Below are positions 53,956 through 62,410 of a stretch of DNA of 64,000 nt, piece by piece. A program made the position numbers and the translations under genes. This DNA comes from Natronohydrobacter thiooxidans (lineage in GTDB: Bacteria; Pseudomonadota; Alphaproteobacteria; Rhodobacterales; Rhodobacteraceae), in NCBI RefSeq assembly GCF_001884735.1, contig NZ_MJAP01000003.1, positions 558,001 to 622,000 of the forward strand, in the 5' to 3' direction. The notes beneath the pieces are model-generated. The model ran no database searches, had not been told where the DNA came from, and was given only the letters and a program-made list of their open reading frames with translations. Numbering within the stretch: the stretch's first letter is position 1; each line of letters begins with the position of its first letter.

Positions 53956-54903
53956 CTATTGAACTGTTGTCGCGTCAAAATAGTCGGCACACAGGCCCTT
54001 TGCCTCGGTGATGAACCGTGCGTTTCGCGCGGCCCCGCCGTCTTCCTGAATGCGCGGGACGATCCAGCCGACATAGGTCAGCGCCCGCAGGACAAGGAAC
54101 AGGTCCAAGAGCGATAAGTCCAGCGGACGCTGACTGTGATATCCGGCAATCAGGGCCGTTTTCAGGGAAGGATAATCCGGCTCGGCCATATTCTTCAGCA
54201 ACACTGTGGCCAGATCAAACAGGCGAAAGCCGAAGCCACCATCGTCGAAATCGATCATCCGGATCGCCGTTCCGTCCGTGAGAACATTCTCGCGCACCAG
54301 ATCGGCGTGGATCAGGCCAAAGTCGAGCCGGTCAGACGCATGGGCCAGGCTTTCGCGTGCAGCATGCCGGAACCGCAGGAACAGATGGCGGGTCGGCATG
54401 TCAAGCGCCGGGTTCTCCCAGAACCGGCCCCAAAGCGGAGCCTCGCCCGTGAGCCCGTCGATATCCCAGCGGCAGCGGCGAAATCCTTGCGGGTGCTGCC
54501 AGCTGTCGGAGGCGGCATGCAGCCGGGCGATTTCCGCGCCGAGCGCGTGAAAGGTTCCGACCCTGTCGGACAGGTCCAGCGGCGCGCGGCTTTTTCCCAT
54601 CGGCGTGCCGGGCAACCAGCCGACCAGATCGACAAACCCCGCTCCAAGCCGTTCCAGCAGCCTGCCGTGACGCGAGGGGCGCGGTCTGGGGACATGCAGC
54701 CCGGCCTTGTCCATCGCCGCCAGCCAGACGAGTTCCGATTGCAGTTCTGCCTCATCGCGGTAGCCGGGCCGCCTGATCCGCAGGGCATGGTCGCCGGATG
54801 CACTGCGCACCCGGTAGACCCGGTTTTCGCGTCCCGCGACAAAGCTGCATTCCGCGCCCTCAAGCCCCCATAGCGCCAGCGCTTCGCGAACCGAATCGTT
54901 CAT
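53956..54903 (-). CDS. Aminoglycoside-phosphotransferase-fold kinase
   Basis: A 315-residue small-molecule kinase. HADLVRENVL (199-208, catalytic Asp201) and IDFDDGGFGFRLFDLA (from 217, metal Asp218) are the APH signature motifs. Relatives include homoserine kinase II, choline kinase and hydroxylysine kinase. Its ATG overlaps the stop of the class III PLP enzyme gene. Such a kinase next to a phospho-lyase-like enzyme strongly suggests it phosphorylates a hydroxyl of an amine substrate for elimination. Confidence 0.88.
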   Translation of the reverse strand: MNDSVREALALWGLEGAECSFVAGRENRVYRVRSASGDHALRIRRPGYRDEAELQSELVWLAAMDKAGLHVPRPRPSRHGRLLERLGAGFVDLVGWLPGTPMGKSRAPLDLSDRVGTFHALGAEIARLHAASDSWQHPQGFRRCRWDIDGLTGEAPLWGRFWENPALDMPTRHLFLRFRHAARESLAHASDRLDFGLIHADLVRENVLTDGTAIRMIDFDDGGFGFRLFDLATVLLKNMAEPDYPSLKTALIAGYHSQRPLDLSLLDLFLVLRALTYVGWIVPRIQEDGGAARNARFITEAKGLCADYFDATTVQ

Positions 54904-56177
54904 GCCACCACCGGGGTTTCTGCGAGTGTCGCGTCCAGCGTGGTCATCAGAAGATCGAGGTGATCCTCACCGAAGGGCATCGGCGGGCGGATCTTCAGCA
55001 TGTTCTTATGGCGGCCAAGCTTCGACAGGATAATCCCGCGCTGTCGCAGCTTGTTGACCACCAGATCGGTATAGGCCGCCGCCGGGGCCTTGGTGTCGTG
55101 GTCGAGCACGAATTCTGCGCCAAAGACCATGCCCGACTGCCGGACATCGCCGATGACCGGATACTTCGCCGCCAGTTCGGTCAGGCGCTGATGCGCGAGC
55201 TTGCCGATCTTCGCGGCATTGGCCTGCAGGTTTTTCTCCTGCAATTCGTCCAGCACCGCCATGGCCGCCGCACAGCTGACCGGGTTGCCGCCGAAAGTGT
55301 TGAAATAGCGGAAGGACTTGCGGAACCTGGCCATGATCTGGGCCGTTGTCACCAGACCGGCGACCGGGTGGCCATTGCCCATCGGCTTGCCCATAGTGAC
55401 CACATCGGGCAGCACGCCCTGCTTCTGATGGGCCCAGAAATGGCTGCCACAGCGCCCGAAGCCGGCCTGCACCTCGTCGCAGATCAAGAGCCCGCCCGCA
55501 CGCCGCGCGGCATCCGCCGCCGGGCGCAGCCAGCCTTCGGCCTGCGTGGGAAAGCCTTCGTTCAGAAACAGCGGACAGACGATCAGCGCGGCAAAGCCGA
55601 TGCCAGAACGTTCCAGATCGTCCATTGCTTCCTGCACTTTGGCCGCGAATCTCTGGCCGTCAGGGTCAGGGATGCGATAGCTGTCAGGGGCCTCGACATG
55701 GCGCAGATACTGGCCAAGCCCGAAGCCGGTCTCGGGCACATTCGAGCGCGACAGATGGCTGACCAGCGTGGTGTTGCCGTGATAGGTGGCGTCGGTGGCG
55801 ATGATCCCGCGTTTGCCTGTGACACCTTCGGCCATGCGCAGCGCGATATCATTCGCCTCAGACCCGGTGCAGGTCAGGATCGCGGTTTTCAGAGGGTCGT
55901 CAAAGGTTGCGGTCAGGCGCTCGACATAATCAAGGATGCCTTCGTGCAGATAGCGGGTATGGGTGTTCAGCACCGCGGCCTGTTGCGCGATGGCCTGCAC
56001 CACGCGCGGGTTGCAATGTCCGACATGCGGGACATTGTTGTAGCAGTCCAGATATTTGCGCCCCTCGGCATCCCACATCCAGACCCCCTCACCCCGGACG
56101 ATATGGACCGGATCGTCGTAGAAGGTCGAGACATTTGGCCCCAGAAGCGCCCGGCGTCTTTCGATCAGTTCAACCAT
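54900..56177 (-). CDS. Class III PLP enzyme resembling amine-phosphate phospho-lyases
   Basis: 425 residues of the class III aminotransferase fold. Seen are NNVPHVGHCNP (47-57), GSEAND (105-110), DEVQAGFGR (234-242), Lys264 of the Schiff base in GKPMGNGHP and YFNTFGGNPVSC (291-302). These blocks closely resemble ethanolamine-phosphate and 5-phosphohydroxylysine phospho-lyases (AGXT2L1/2 type), as I recall them, more than ordinary transaminases. It would remove phosphate and ammonia and leave an aldehyde. It overlaps TctA by 8 bp and the kinase gene by 4 bp. Confidence 0.85.
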   Translation of the reverse strand: MVELIERRRALLGPNVSTFYDDPVHIVRGEGVWMWDAEGRKYLDCYNNVPHVGHCNPRVVQAIAQQAAVLNTHTRYLHEGILDYVERLTATFDDPLKTAILTCTGSEANDIALRMAEGVTGKRGIIATDATYHGNTTLVSHLSRSNVPETGFGLGQYLRHVEAPDSYRIPDPDGQRFAAKVQEAMDDLERSGIGFAALIVCPLFLNEGFPTQAEGWLRPAADAARRAGGLLICDEVQAGFGRCGSHFWAHQKQGVLPDVVTMGKPMGNGHPVAGLVTTAQIMARFRKSFRYFNTFGGNPVSCAAAMAVLDELQEKNLQANAAKIGKLAHQRLTELAAKYPVIGDVRQSGMVFGAEFVLDHDTKAPAAAYTDLVVNKLRQRGIILSKLGRHKNMLKIRPPMPFGEDHLDLLMTTLDATLAETPVVA

Positions 56178-57660
56178 CTGTGCGGCCTTTCCGGCGGGCT
56201 CTCACCACTGTCCAGATCTGCACTGCGATGGCGGCAACGATCATCAGGAACAGGACAAAGGCGATGGGGCGGTCGATGAAATCCCAAGGCTCTCGCACCC
56301 GCGCCATGGCGATGCGCAGCCGGTCCTCCATCAGCTTGCCCAGCACAATGCCCAGAATGATGGGCGAGGTCGGCAGTTCCAGCCGCTTCAGGATGAAGCC
56401 GAAAAAGCCGAAAGCCGTGGCCACCGCAACATCGGTCAGCGAGTTGCGCAAGGTGTAGATGCCGATCAGGCTGAAGGTCAGGATCATGATCCCAAGGAAA
56501 CGGTTGGGGATCAGCATCACCTTCATCAGCGTCCGGGTCGAGAAGAACAGGAAGGCGACGACGATCACGTTCAGAATGAACAGGCCGATATAGAGCGCGT
56601 AGATGAAATCCATCTGCTGCGCAAAAAGGCGCGGGCCGGGGACGACATTGTGGACATAGAACACGGCCAGCATCATCGCTGTCAGTTCTTCGCCCGGGAT
56701 GCCCAGTGCCAGGAGCGGGATCATCGCGGCGGCGGGAACCGAGTTGTTCGCGGCCTCCGAGGCGACGATGCCTTCGGGGTTGCCCTTGCCGAAAGCCTCG
56801 GGCGTTTTCGAGGTTCTTTGCGCATAGGAATAGGACATGAATTGCGACATGAACTCACCCACGCCGGGGATCATCCCGCAGATGACACCGAAGGATGACG
56901 CGACGGCGGCAATGCGCTTGCAGATCCACAGATCGCGCATCTGGGTGAAGAAGCCCACTTTTTCGACATGCGGCAGCGCGACGCGCTTGTCCTTGTCCAT
57001 CAAGAGCACCAGTGCCTGGCTGATCGCAAACAGGCCCAGCACCACGACGATCAGATCGACGCCCGATTGCAACCATGACTGCCCGAAGGTGAAACGCTGG
57101 GTATAGGCGCTTGGCTCAATGCCGATGGTTGAAAGGAAAATGCCGAGACAGGCGAGGATCGCCGCAGGCAGCACCTGTCCGCGATGGGTCACGACGACCA
57201 GCACGATCCCCAGAAGTGCCGCCAGAAAGATCTCGCGCGCGCCGAACATCGGTGCGACCCTGGCCAGCACGGGGGCCAGCAGCATCAGCGCGATGATGGA
57301 CAGCATCGCGCCAATGAAGGAGGCGGAATAGGCCAGGCTCAGCGCGCGCCGCGCCTCGCCGCGCTTGGTCATCGGATAGCCGTCATAGGTGGTCAGTGCA
57401 TTGACCGGCGTGCCGGGCGTGTTGACCAGAATGGCCGGGATCGCGCCGCCATACATCGAGGATCCGTAGATGCCCAGAAGCAGCGTCAGCCCGACAATCG
57501 GCTCCAGCGAGAAAGTTACCGGCAGGGCGATGGCGATGGCCACGGCGGCCCCGACACCGGGCATCGCACCCACCAGCACACCGCCGATGGAGCCGATCAG
57601 CAGGGCGGCAATCACATCGAAGCGGGCCAGAAGTTGCAACCCATCAAGAAAGCTGTCCAT
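56170..57660 (-). CDS. Tripartite tricarboxylate transporter large permease (TctA family)
   Basis: A 496-residue membrane protein with about twelve helices and family motifs GAMPGVGAAVAIAIALP, GGAIPAILVNTPGTP and GVICGMIPGVGEFMS. Second TctA in the window, clearly divergent from that at 24121. It follows the small permease by 7 bp. Its coupling to the PLP enzyme gene suggests the imported compound is the amine substrate. Confidence 0.93.
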   Translation of the reverse strand: MDSFLDGLQLLARFDVIAALLIGSIGGVLVGAMPGVGAAVAIAIALPVTFSLEPIVGLTLLLGIYGSSMYGGAIPAILVNTPGTPVNALTTYDGYPMTKRGEARRALSLAYSASFIGAMLSIIALMLLAPVLARVAPMFGAREIFLAALLGIVLVVVTHRGQVLPAAILACLGIFLSTIGIEPSAYTQRFTFGQSWLQSGVDLIVVVLGLFAISQALVLLMDKDKRVALPHVEKVGFFTQMRDLWICKRIAAVASSFGVICGMIPGVGEFMSQFMSYSYAQRTSKTPEAFGKGNPEGIVASEAANNSVPAAAMIPLLALGIPGEELTAMMLAVFYVHNVVPGPRLFAQQMDFIYALYIGLFILNVIVVAFLFFSTRTLMKVMLIPNRFLGIMILTFSLIGIYTLRNSLTDVAVATAFGFFGFILKRLELPTSPIILGIVLGKLMEDRLRIAMARVREPWDFIDRPIAFVLFLMIVAAIAVQIWTVVRARRKGRTDG

Positions 57661-57667
57661 GGAGCCC

Positions 57668-58207
57668 TCAGAAATAGCGCATCAGGATATAGCGAAGCGA
57701 TCCTGGCGCATGGTCATAGATCGCGCCGGAGGGGATCTTCACATTCATGCCGGATTTGAAGAACAGCACGACGAACAGGCCGAACCCTGCCGCGATCCAG
57801 ACGGTCCGGCCCCGATAGCCCATGCGCAGGGCAAGGCCCGTGCAGAAGGCCAGCGTCGCGATCAGATAGCCGATCACCGGGATCACCAGCACATAAAGCA
57901 TGTACCAGCCGATGAACTCCAGCGACCGCAGCCAGACCCCCGCCTCCTGCCAGCGGCCCGGGGTGCGGGTGACGCGAACGCGGGACATGGCGTTCAGCAG
58001 GCCGAACAGCACGATCCCCCCCAGCGACAGGGCAGGCCAGAGCCGCGGCTGCGCGGCCAGCCCCTTGCCCGGCAGCCAGGTGGTCTGCCACGGGATGGCC
58101 GCCAGCAGCAAAAGCGCGATCGTCATGCTGATCGTTACGAACAGGATCTCTCCCGGCTTGCGGCTTTCGGGGAAGACATGCGGATGATCCTCGTCTTGCT
58201 GATGCAT
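57668..58207 (-). CDS. Tripartite tricarboxylate transporter small permease (TctB family)
   Basis: A 179-residue protein with four hydrophobic segments after a charged N-terminus. The start is set at ATG 58207, which has GGAG nine bases ahead; an in-frame ATG at 58222 lacks a ribosome site. Sequence identity to the other TctB seems low, as usual for this family. Confidence 0.83.
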   Translation of the reverse strand: MHQQDEDHPHVFPESRKPGEILFVTISMTIALLLLAAIPWQTTWLPGKGLAAQPRLWPALSLGGIVLFGLLNAMSRVRVTRTPGRWQEAGVWLRSLEFIGWYMLYVLVIPVIGYLIATLAFCTGLALRMGYRGRTVWIAAGFGLFVVLFFKSGMNVKIPSGAIYDHAPGSLRYILMRYF

Positions 58208-58281
58208 CTGGCCAGTCTCCATAGGCTTCAGACAAAGCGTTCACCGGGCCGAAGCCCGCCGGACTGCGGGCATCGGCAGGC

Positions 58282-58313
58282 TCTCTGCTCCCGGCCGCAA
58301 CAGGGAGCGGAGA
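58282..58313 (-). promoter_or_regulatory. Intercistronic stem-loop between the second tctC and tctB
   Basis: TCTCTGCTCCC (58282-58292) and GGGAGCGGAGA (58303-58313) pair over 11 positions with one mismatch and a 10-base loop. It occupies the same place as the hairpin after the first tctC gene. Confidence 0.65.
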
Positions 58314-58327
58314 AAGGATTGCGGGCC

Positions 58328-59263
58328 TTACTCGCCAAGCATCGCGGCGATGTGCGCCGACACCGCAATATCCGAGGCGATCCGGGCCTTCGCGTCTTCG
58401 GCATCCATCCAGTAGACGATGGCCCCCGTCTGCGCCGCCAGTTCCTGCGCGCGCGCCGATTCCAAGGTCTCCTGCGCCGATGCGATGATCTTCTCGCGCA
58501 CGTCGGCCGGGGTGTCCTTGTGCACGAACAGACCGTTCCACAGCGAAATGTTCAGGTCCGGGACGACCGAGGCAAGTGTCGGCGCCTCCGGCACCACCGA
58601 GATCGGGCCTTCGGTGACTGCCGCAAGGATCTTCACGCTGTCGATGCAAGGCAGCAACTGCTGGATGGTGGTATTGATCACGTCAAAATCGCCCGATGCC
58701 AGCGAGTTGCAGTCCAGTGCGCCCGAAGAGGCTTCGCCGCCCCATTCGAAGCCGAGCTCTTTCGCGGCGGCAAAGCTGGCCTGCGTGGGCAGAAGGAAGG
58801 CACCGAAATGGCCCAGAAGTTGCGGGTTGGATTGCGAATGCGCGGCCAGTTCCTCCATGGTGGAGAAGGGCTGGTCAGCCCCGGTCGCGAGCACGAAAGG
58901 ATAGGTCAGGAAGATGCCCAGCGGCTCGAACGGGTCGGGGTTCAGGCCGGGGACGCCGACCTCGGGGCCGACCACGGGAACATCCACGACAAAAGAGCCG
59001 ATGGTATAGCCATCCGCCGGGGCAGCGGCGACTTCGGCGGCACCGGGGAAGGGGCCACCCTCGGAGGGTCGGTTGAGCACGGCTGCGGCAACCCCGTACC
59101 TGGCCTGAAAATCCTCGGCGATCATGCGGGTCAGGACATCCTCAAGATCGCCCGGCGGGAAGGGAACAACGAAACTGACCGGACGATCCGGGTATTCGGC
59201 CAGCGCCGGGCCGCCAAGACCCAGGGCTGCCGCGGCGAGCATGACCAGTTTTGAATTCGGCAT
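58328..59263 (-). CDS. Tripartite tricarboxylate transporter substrate-binding protein (TctC/Bug family)
   Basis: A 311-residue periplasmic protein. The signal peptide (about 1-22, ending PALA) precedes the Bug opening YPDRPVSFVVPFPPGDLED. The usual GG in the phosphate-like loop is replaced by PPGD, and the domain is otherwise complete. The start follows GGGAG. It is divergent from iclR, with operator site A (59279-59302) between them. Confidence 0.89.
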   Translation of the reverse strand: MPNSKLVMLAAAALGLGGPALAEYPDRPVSFVVPFPPGDLEDVLTRMIAEDFQARYGVAAAVLNRPSEGGPFPGAAEVAAAPADGYTIGSFVVDVPVVGPEVGVPGLNPDPFEPLGIFLTYPFVLATGADQPFSTMEELAAHSQSNPQLLGHFGAFLLPTQASFAAAKELGFEWGGEASSGALDCNSLASGDFDVINTTIQQLLPCIDSVKILAAVTEGPISVVPEAPTLASVVPDLNISLWNGLFVHKDTPADVREKIIASAQETLESARAQELAAQTGAIVYWMDAEDAKARIASDIAVSAHIAAMLGE

Positions 59264-59278
59264 TGACGATCTCCCGTT

Positions 59279-59302
59279 GGTTCATTATTATCACCAGTGG
59301 TT
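59279..59302. promoter_or_regulatory. Probable IclR operator, site A
   Basis: A 24-base element of form GGTTCATTAT-N3-CACCA-N2-GGTT, upstream of the tctC gene on one side and iclR on the other. The same element in reverse orientation lies at 60252-60275 ahead of the aldehyde dehydrogenase (19 of 24 positions fixed). Confidence 0.65.
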
Positions 59303-59384
59303 TAACATAGACCAGAGAGTCGCCTTTCGTCAACGAAAATTGATCGGCGCGGCATCTGGCCGTCACAGCAACCGGGAAAGAACA

Positions 59385-60176
59385 ATGTCGAGCACTGTCG
59401 CTAAAGCCCTGTCACTACTTGACTACTTCTCAGAGGCAGAGCCCGAGATCGGATTGTCGGAACTTGCGCGCCGCTCTGGCGTGGACAAGGCAACCGTCCA
59501 CCGGATGCTGGGGGTCATGTGCGACTATGGACTGCTGGAAAAGCGCGGAGATGCAAGGCTTTACCGGCTTGGCGCTGGTGTGTTGCGACTTGCGCGCGTG
59601 CGCGAAACGGCATTTCCGGTGACGTCGATCTTCCAGCAGGTCTTGGAGATGTTGTCTGCCGAGCTTGGTGAGACGGCCCATGCCTCGCTGATTTCCGGCC
59701 ATGCGCTGGCAACCATCGGGGTCAGCGAAAGCAACCGTGGCAGCCGGGTTTCGCTTCTGGCCGGCGAAATCCTACCGATGCACAGCACGGCCTCGGGACT
59801 GGTCGTCATGGCGTTTTCCAAGCCAGAACTCGTTGATCGCCTCCTGGGAGAGCCGCTGGCTGCCAAGACATCGCGCACCATCACGGACCCCAGCATATTG
59901 CGCGCGCGCCTGCAGGAGGTGGCGCTGACCGGCTACGCCGAATCGGATCAGACCAATGAGGACGATGTTTATGGCATAGCCATGCCGGTCTTCGATTCCG
60001 ATGGCGCCGTGACTGGCGCGATCGCAGTCGCCACGCCTGCGCACCGGATGACGAATGACCTGCGCCAACAGGTGATCGCAGCCCTGTTCCGTGAGGCGGA
60101 AAAGCTGAACTATTCCCTTGGAGGCCGTCCGCCAGCCGCATTCAGGACCGCGGCATCCCGATACAGGCCAGACTGA
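59385..60176 (+). CDS. IclR-family transcriptional regulator
   Basis: A 263-residue regulator. The N-terminal winged helix (LSELARRSGVDKATVHRML) is followed by an IclR effector domain with LPMHSTASGLVVMAF and DPSILRARLQEVALTGYAES. The start is ATG 59385 behind GGGAAAGAA; a longer in-frame sequence runs through the operator and is ignored. Lying between its two candidate operator sites, it probably controls both the minus-strand TTT operon and the plus-strand dehydrogenase operon. Confidence 0.91.
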   Translation: MSSTVAKALSLLDYFSEAEPEIGLSELARRSGVDKATVHRMLGVMCDYGLLEKRGDARLYRLGAGVLRLARVRETAFPVTSIFQQVLEMLSAELGETAHASLISGHALATIGVSESNRGSRVSLLAGEILPMHSTASGLVVMAFSKPELVDRLLGEPLAAKTSRTITDPSILRARLQEVALTGYAESDQTNEDDVYGIAMPVFDSDGAVTGAIAVATPAHRMTNDLRQQVIAALFREAEKLNYSLGGRPPAAFRTAASRYRPD

Positions 60177-60251
60177 TCGACGGCCAGTCTTCGCGCCACG
60201 TGCCGGAAATGGCCTGTTGACCCGTCGGGTTTGTTCGCGCATTATTATTAG

Positions 60252-60275
60252 AACCGATGGTGTATATAATGAACC
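60252..60275. promoter_or_regulatory. Probable IclR operator, site B, overlapping the dehydrogenase promoter
   Basis: Reverse-strand copy of the site A element. It overlaps a TATAAT box at 60265-60270, which is only 8 bp from the dehydrogenase ATG. A regulator bound here would block transcription directly. Confidence 0.65.
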
Positions 60276-60278
60276 GAT

Positions 60279-61760
60279 ATGGATCAGAATCAGATAACCG
60301 CACTTGCTGAAACACGGCTGGAGCCTTTCCAGCACCTGATCGACGGCCAGTCGGTCCCGGCCTCGGACGGGCAGATGATGGCGGTCGTCTCGCCCATCGA
60401 CGGGGCGCGGCTGACGACCTGTGCCCGGGGCACGGCGGCTGACACCGATGCCGCCATCGCCGCCGCGCGCCGGGCCTTTGATGACGGTCGCTGGGCAGAT
60501 CTGCCCCCGAACGCGCGCAAGAAGATCCTGCTGAAATGGGCCGGGCTGATCGAGGCCAATGCGCTGGAGATTGCCGTTCTGGGCGTGCGCGAGAATGGCA
60601 CCGAGATCGGCATGGCGCTGAAGGCCGAACCATTGTCGGCAGCGGCGGCGATCCGATATTATGCCGAGGCCATCGACAAGCTGCATGGCGAGGTTGCGCC
60701 GACCGATCCGGCCTTCCTTGGTCTTGTCCATCGCGAACCGGCGGGTGTGGTGGGCGCCATCGTGCCGTGGAACTTCCCGCTGATGATCGGCGCCTGGAAG
60801 ATCGCGCCCGCGCTGGCCGCTGGCTGTACCATGGTGCTGAAACCGGCGGAAACCGCGTCGCTGACCCTTGTGCGGCTGGCGCAACTGGGGCTGGAGGCCG
60901 GACTGCCCCCCGGCGTTTTCAACGTCGTCACCGGCGAAGGTGCGGTTGTGGGCGCGGCGATTGCCGAATCGATGGATGTCGATGTGCTGGTCTTCACCGG
61001 ATCGGGGGCGACCGGGCGGCGGCTCTTGGAAGCCTCGGCGCGCTCGAACCTCAAGCGCGTCTATCTGGAGCTTGGTGGCAAATCGCCGAACATCGTCTTT
61101 GCCGATGCGCCCGATCTGGACGAGGCCGCCAAGGTCGCGGCCCATGGGATTTTCCGCAACTCGGGTCAGGTCTGCATCGCCGGGTCGCGGATTCTGGTCG
61201 AGCGCAGCATTCATACAGCCTTTGTCGAGAAGCTGGCTGCCCATGCCGCCGCGATCAGGGTGGGCAATCCGCTGGACATTGCCACGCAGGCAGGCGCCGT
61301 CAATTCCGAACGGCAACTGAAGCAGAACCTTGCCTTCGTCGAAGAGGCGCGCGCGAATGGCCGCAAGGTGATCGGTGGCACGCGCATTCTGGAGGAAACC
61401 GGCGGCTATTACATGGCCCCCGCCATCGTGGCCGATGCCACCCCGCAGGACCGCGTTTTCCGCGAAGAGGTCTTTGGTCCGGTCGTCACCGTCACCCACT
61501 TTGACACCGAGGCCGAGGCCGTGGCACTGGCCAATGACACGGTTTACGGGCTGGCGGCGGCGGTCTGGACCGCGAACCTGTCGCGGGCGCATCGGATGGT
61601 GCGCAAGATCCGCGCGGGGCTGGTGCATGTGAACACCTATGGCGGCTCTGATCTGACGGTGCCTTTGGGCGGGGTCAAGCAATCGGGCAACGGGCATGAC
61701 AAATCGCTGCATGCTTTCGACAAGTATCTCGACCTGAAAACCGCATGGGTGAAACTGTGA
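60279..61760 (+). CDS. NAD(P)-dependent aldehyde dehydrogenase
   Basis: A 493-residue enzyme. Asn165 (IVPWNFPL), Lys188 (VLKPAE), general base Glu265 (LELGGKSPN) and nucleophile Cys299 (GQVCIAGSR) are all present. The sequence type fits gamma-aminobutyraldehyde/betaine-aldehyde-like dehydrogenases. It probably oxidises the aldehyde released by the PLP phospho-lyase-like enzyme. ATG 60279 has no ribosome site ahead, and a TATAAT box lies 8 bp upstream, so the mRNA may be leaderless. It is the first gene of a three-gene operon. Confidence 0.92.
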   Translation: MDQNQITALAETRLEPFQHLIDGQSVPASDGQMMAVVSPIDGARLTTCARGTAADTDAAIAAARRAFDDGRWADLPPNARKKILLKWAGLIEANALEIAVLGVRENGTEIGMALKAEPLSAAAAIRYYAEAIDKLHGEVAPTDPAFLGLVHREPAGVVGAIVPWNFPLMIGAWKIAPALAAGCTMVLKPAETASLTLVRLAQLGLEAGLPPGVFNVVTGEGAVVGAAIAESMDVDVLVFTGSGATGRRLLEASARSNLKRVYLELGGKSPNIVFADAPDLDEAAKVAAHGIFRNSGQVCIAGSRILVERSIHTAFVEKLAAHAAAIRVGNPLDIATQAGAVNSERQLKQNLAFVEEARANGRKVIGGTRILEETGGYYMAPAIVADATPQDRVFREEVFGPVVTVTHFDTEAEAVALANDTVYGLAAAVWTANLSRAHRMVRKIRAGLVHVNTYGGSDLTVPLGGVKQSGNGHDKSLHAFDKYLDLKTAWVKL

Positions 61761-62407
61761 GTCGCGCGCTGGTGCTGGATTTCGGGGGCGTGATCTCGAA
61801 AACCCTGTTCGAGACGCATGATCTGTCAGAGGCCGCGCTTGGCCTTGCGCCCGGAACGCTGACCTGGCGCGGGCCGTTCGCCCCGGAAAGCGATGCGCCC
61901 TGGCGCGCGATGCAGGCGGGCGAGATGTCGGAACGCGACTACTGGGCGCTCAGGATGCGGGACACGGCTGCGCTGGTGGGCGAGGTCTGGACCGCGTTTC
62001 CCCAGTTCGTTGCCCGTGTCCGGGGCGCGGACCCTGCGGCGGTGATCCGCGCCGAGGCGCTGGACGCCATCGCGCAGGCCAAGGCTGCGGGGCACCGGCT
62101 GGCGATCCTGTCGAATGAGCTTGACCTGTTCTACGGTAAGGATTTCCGCAGCAAACTGCCCTTCCTTGCCGATTTCGACCTGATCATCGATGCCACCTAT
62201 ACCGGCATCCTGAAGCCGGACCCGCGCGCTTTTGCCCTTGTGACCGATGGGCTGAGCCTGCCCGCCGGGGCCTGCGTCTTTGTCGATGATCAGGCCAAGA
62301 ACCTGCGCGGCGCGGCAGAGGTCGGCATGCCGCATGTGCATTTCGATGTCACCCGACCCGCCGACAGCTATGCCCGCGCCCTCACCCTGCTTGCCCAAGG
62401 AGCCTGA
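61745..62407 (+). CDS. HAD-superfamily hydrolase (subfamily IA-like)
   Basis: A 220-residue hydrolase. The nucleophile motif is LDFGGVI (Asp12 from this start), the middle motif LAILSNELD and the acidic motif KPDPRAF...CVFVDDQAKN. It could dephosphorylate a small phosphate ester. It overlaps the dehydrogenase; a GTG at 61757 overlapping the stop as GTGA would trim four residues and fits the family N-terminus well. Its role in the amine route is inferred from the operon. Confidence 0.87.
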   Translation: MGETVSRALVLDFGGVISKTLFETHDLSEAALGLAPGTLTWRGPFAPESDAPWRAMQAGEMSERDYWALRMRDTAALVGEVWTAFPQFVARVRGADPAAVIRAEALDAIAQAKAAGHRLAILSNELDLFYGKDFRSKLPFLADFDLIIDATYTGILKPDPRAFALVTDGLSLPAGACVFVDDQAKNLRGAAEVGMPHVHFDVTRPADSYARALTLLAQGA

Positions 62408-62410
62408 CCG

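Noticed and set aside
54798..56279. A 493-codon plus-strand frame opposite the PLP enzyme
   Set aside because: Antisense to a gene with a full set of catalytic motifs and no motifs of its own.
57470..59254. A 594-codon open frame on the plus strand opposite tctB and tctC
   Set aside because: Antisense to two recognised genes, with composition typical of a shadow frame.
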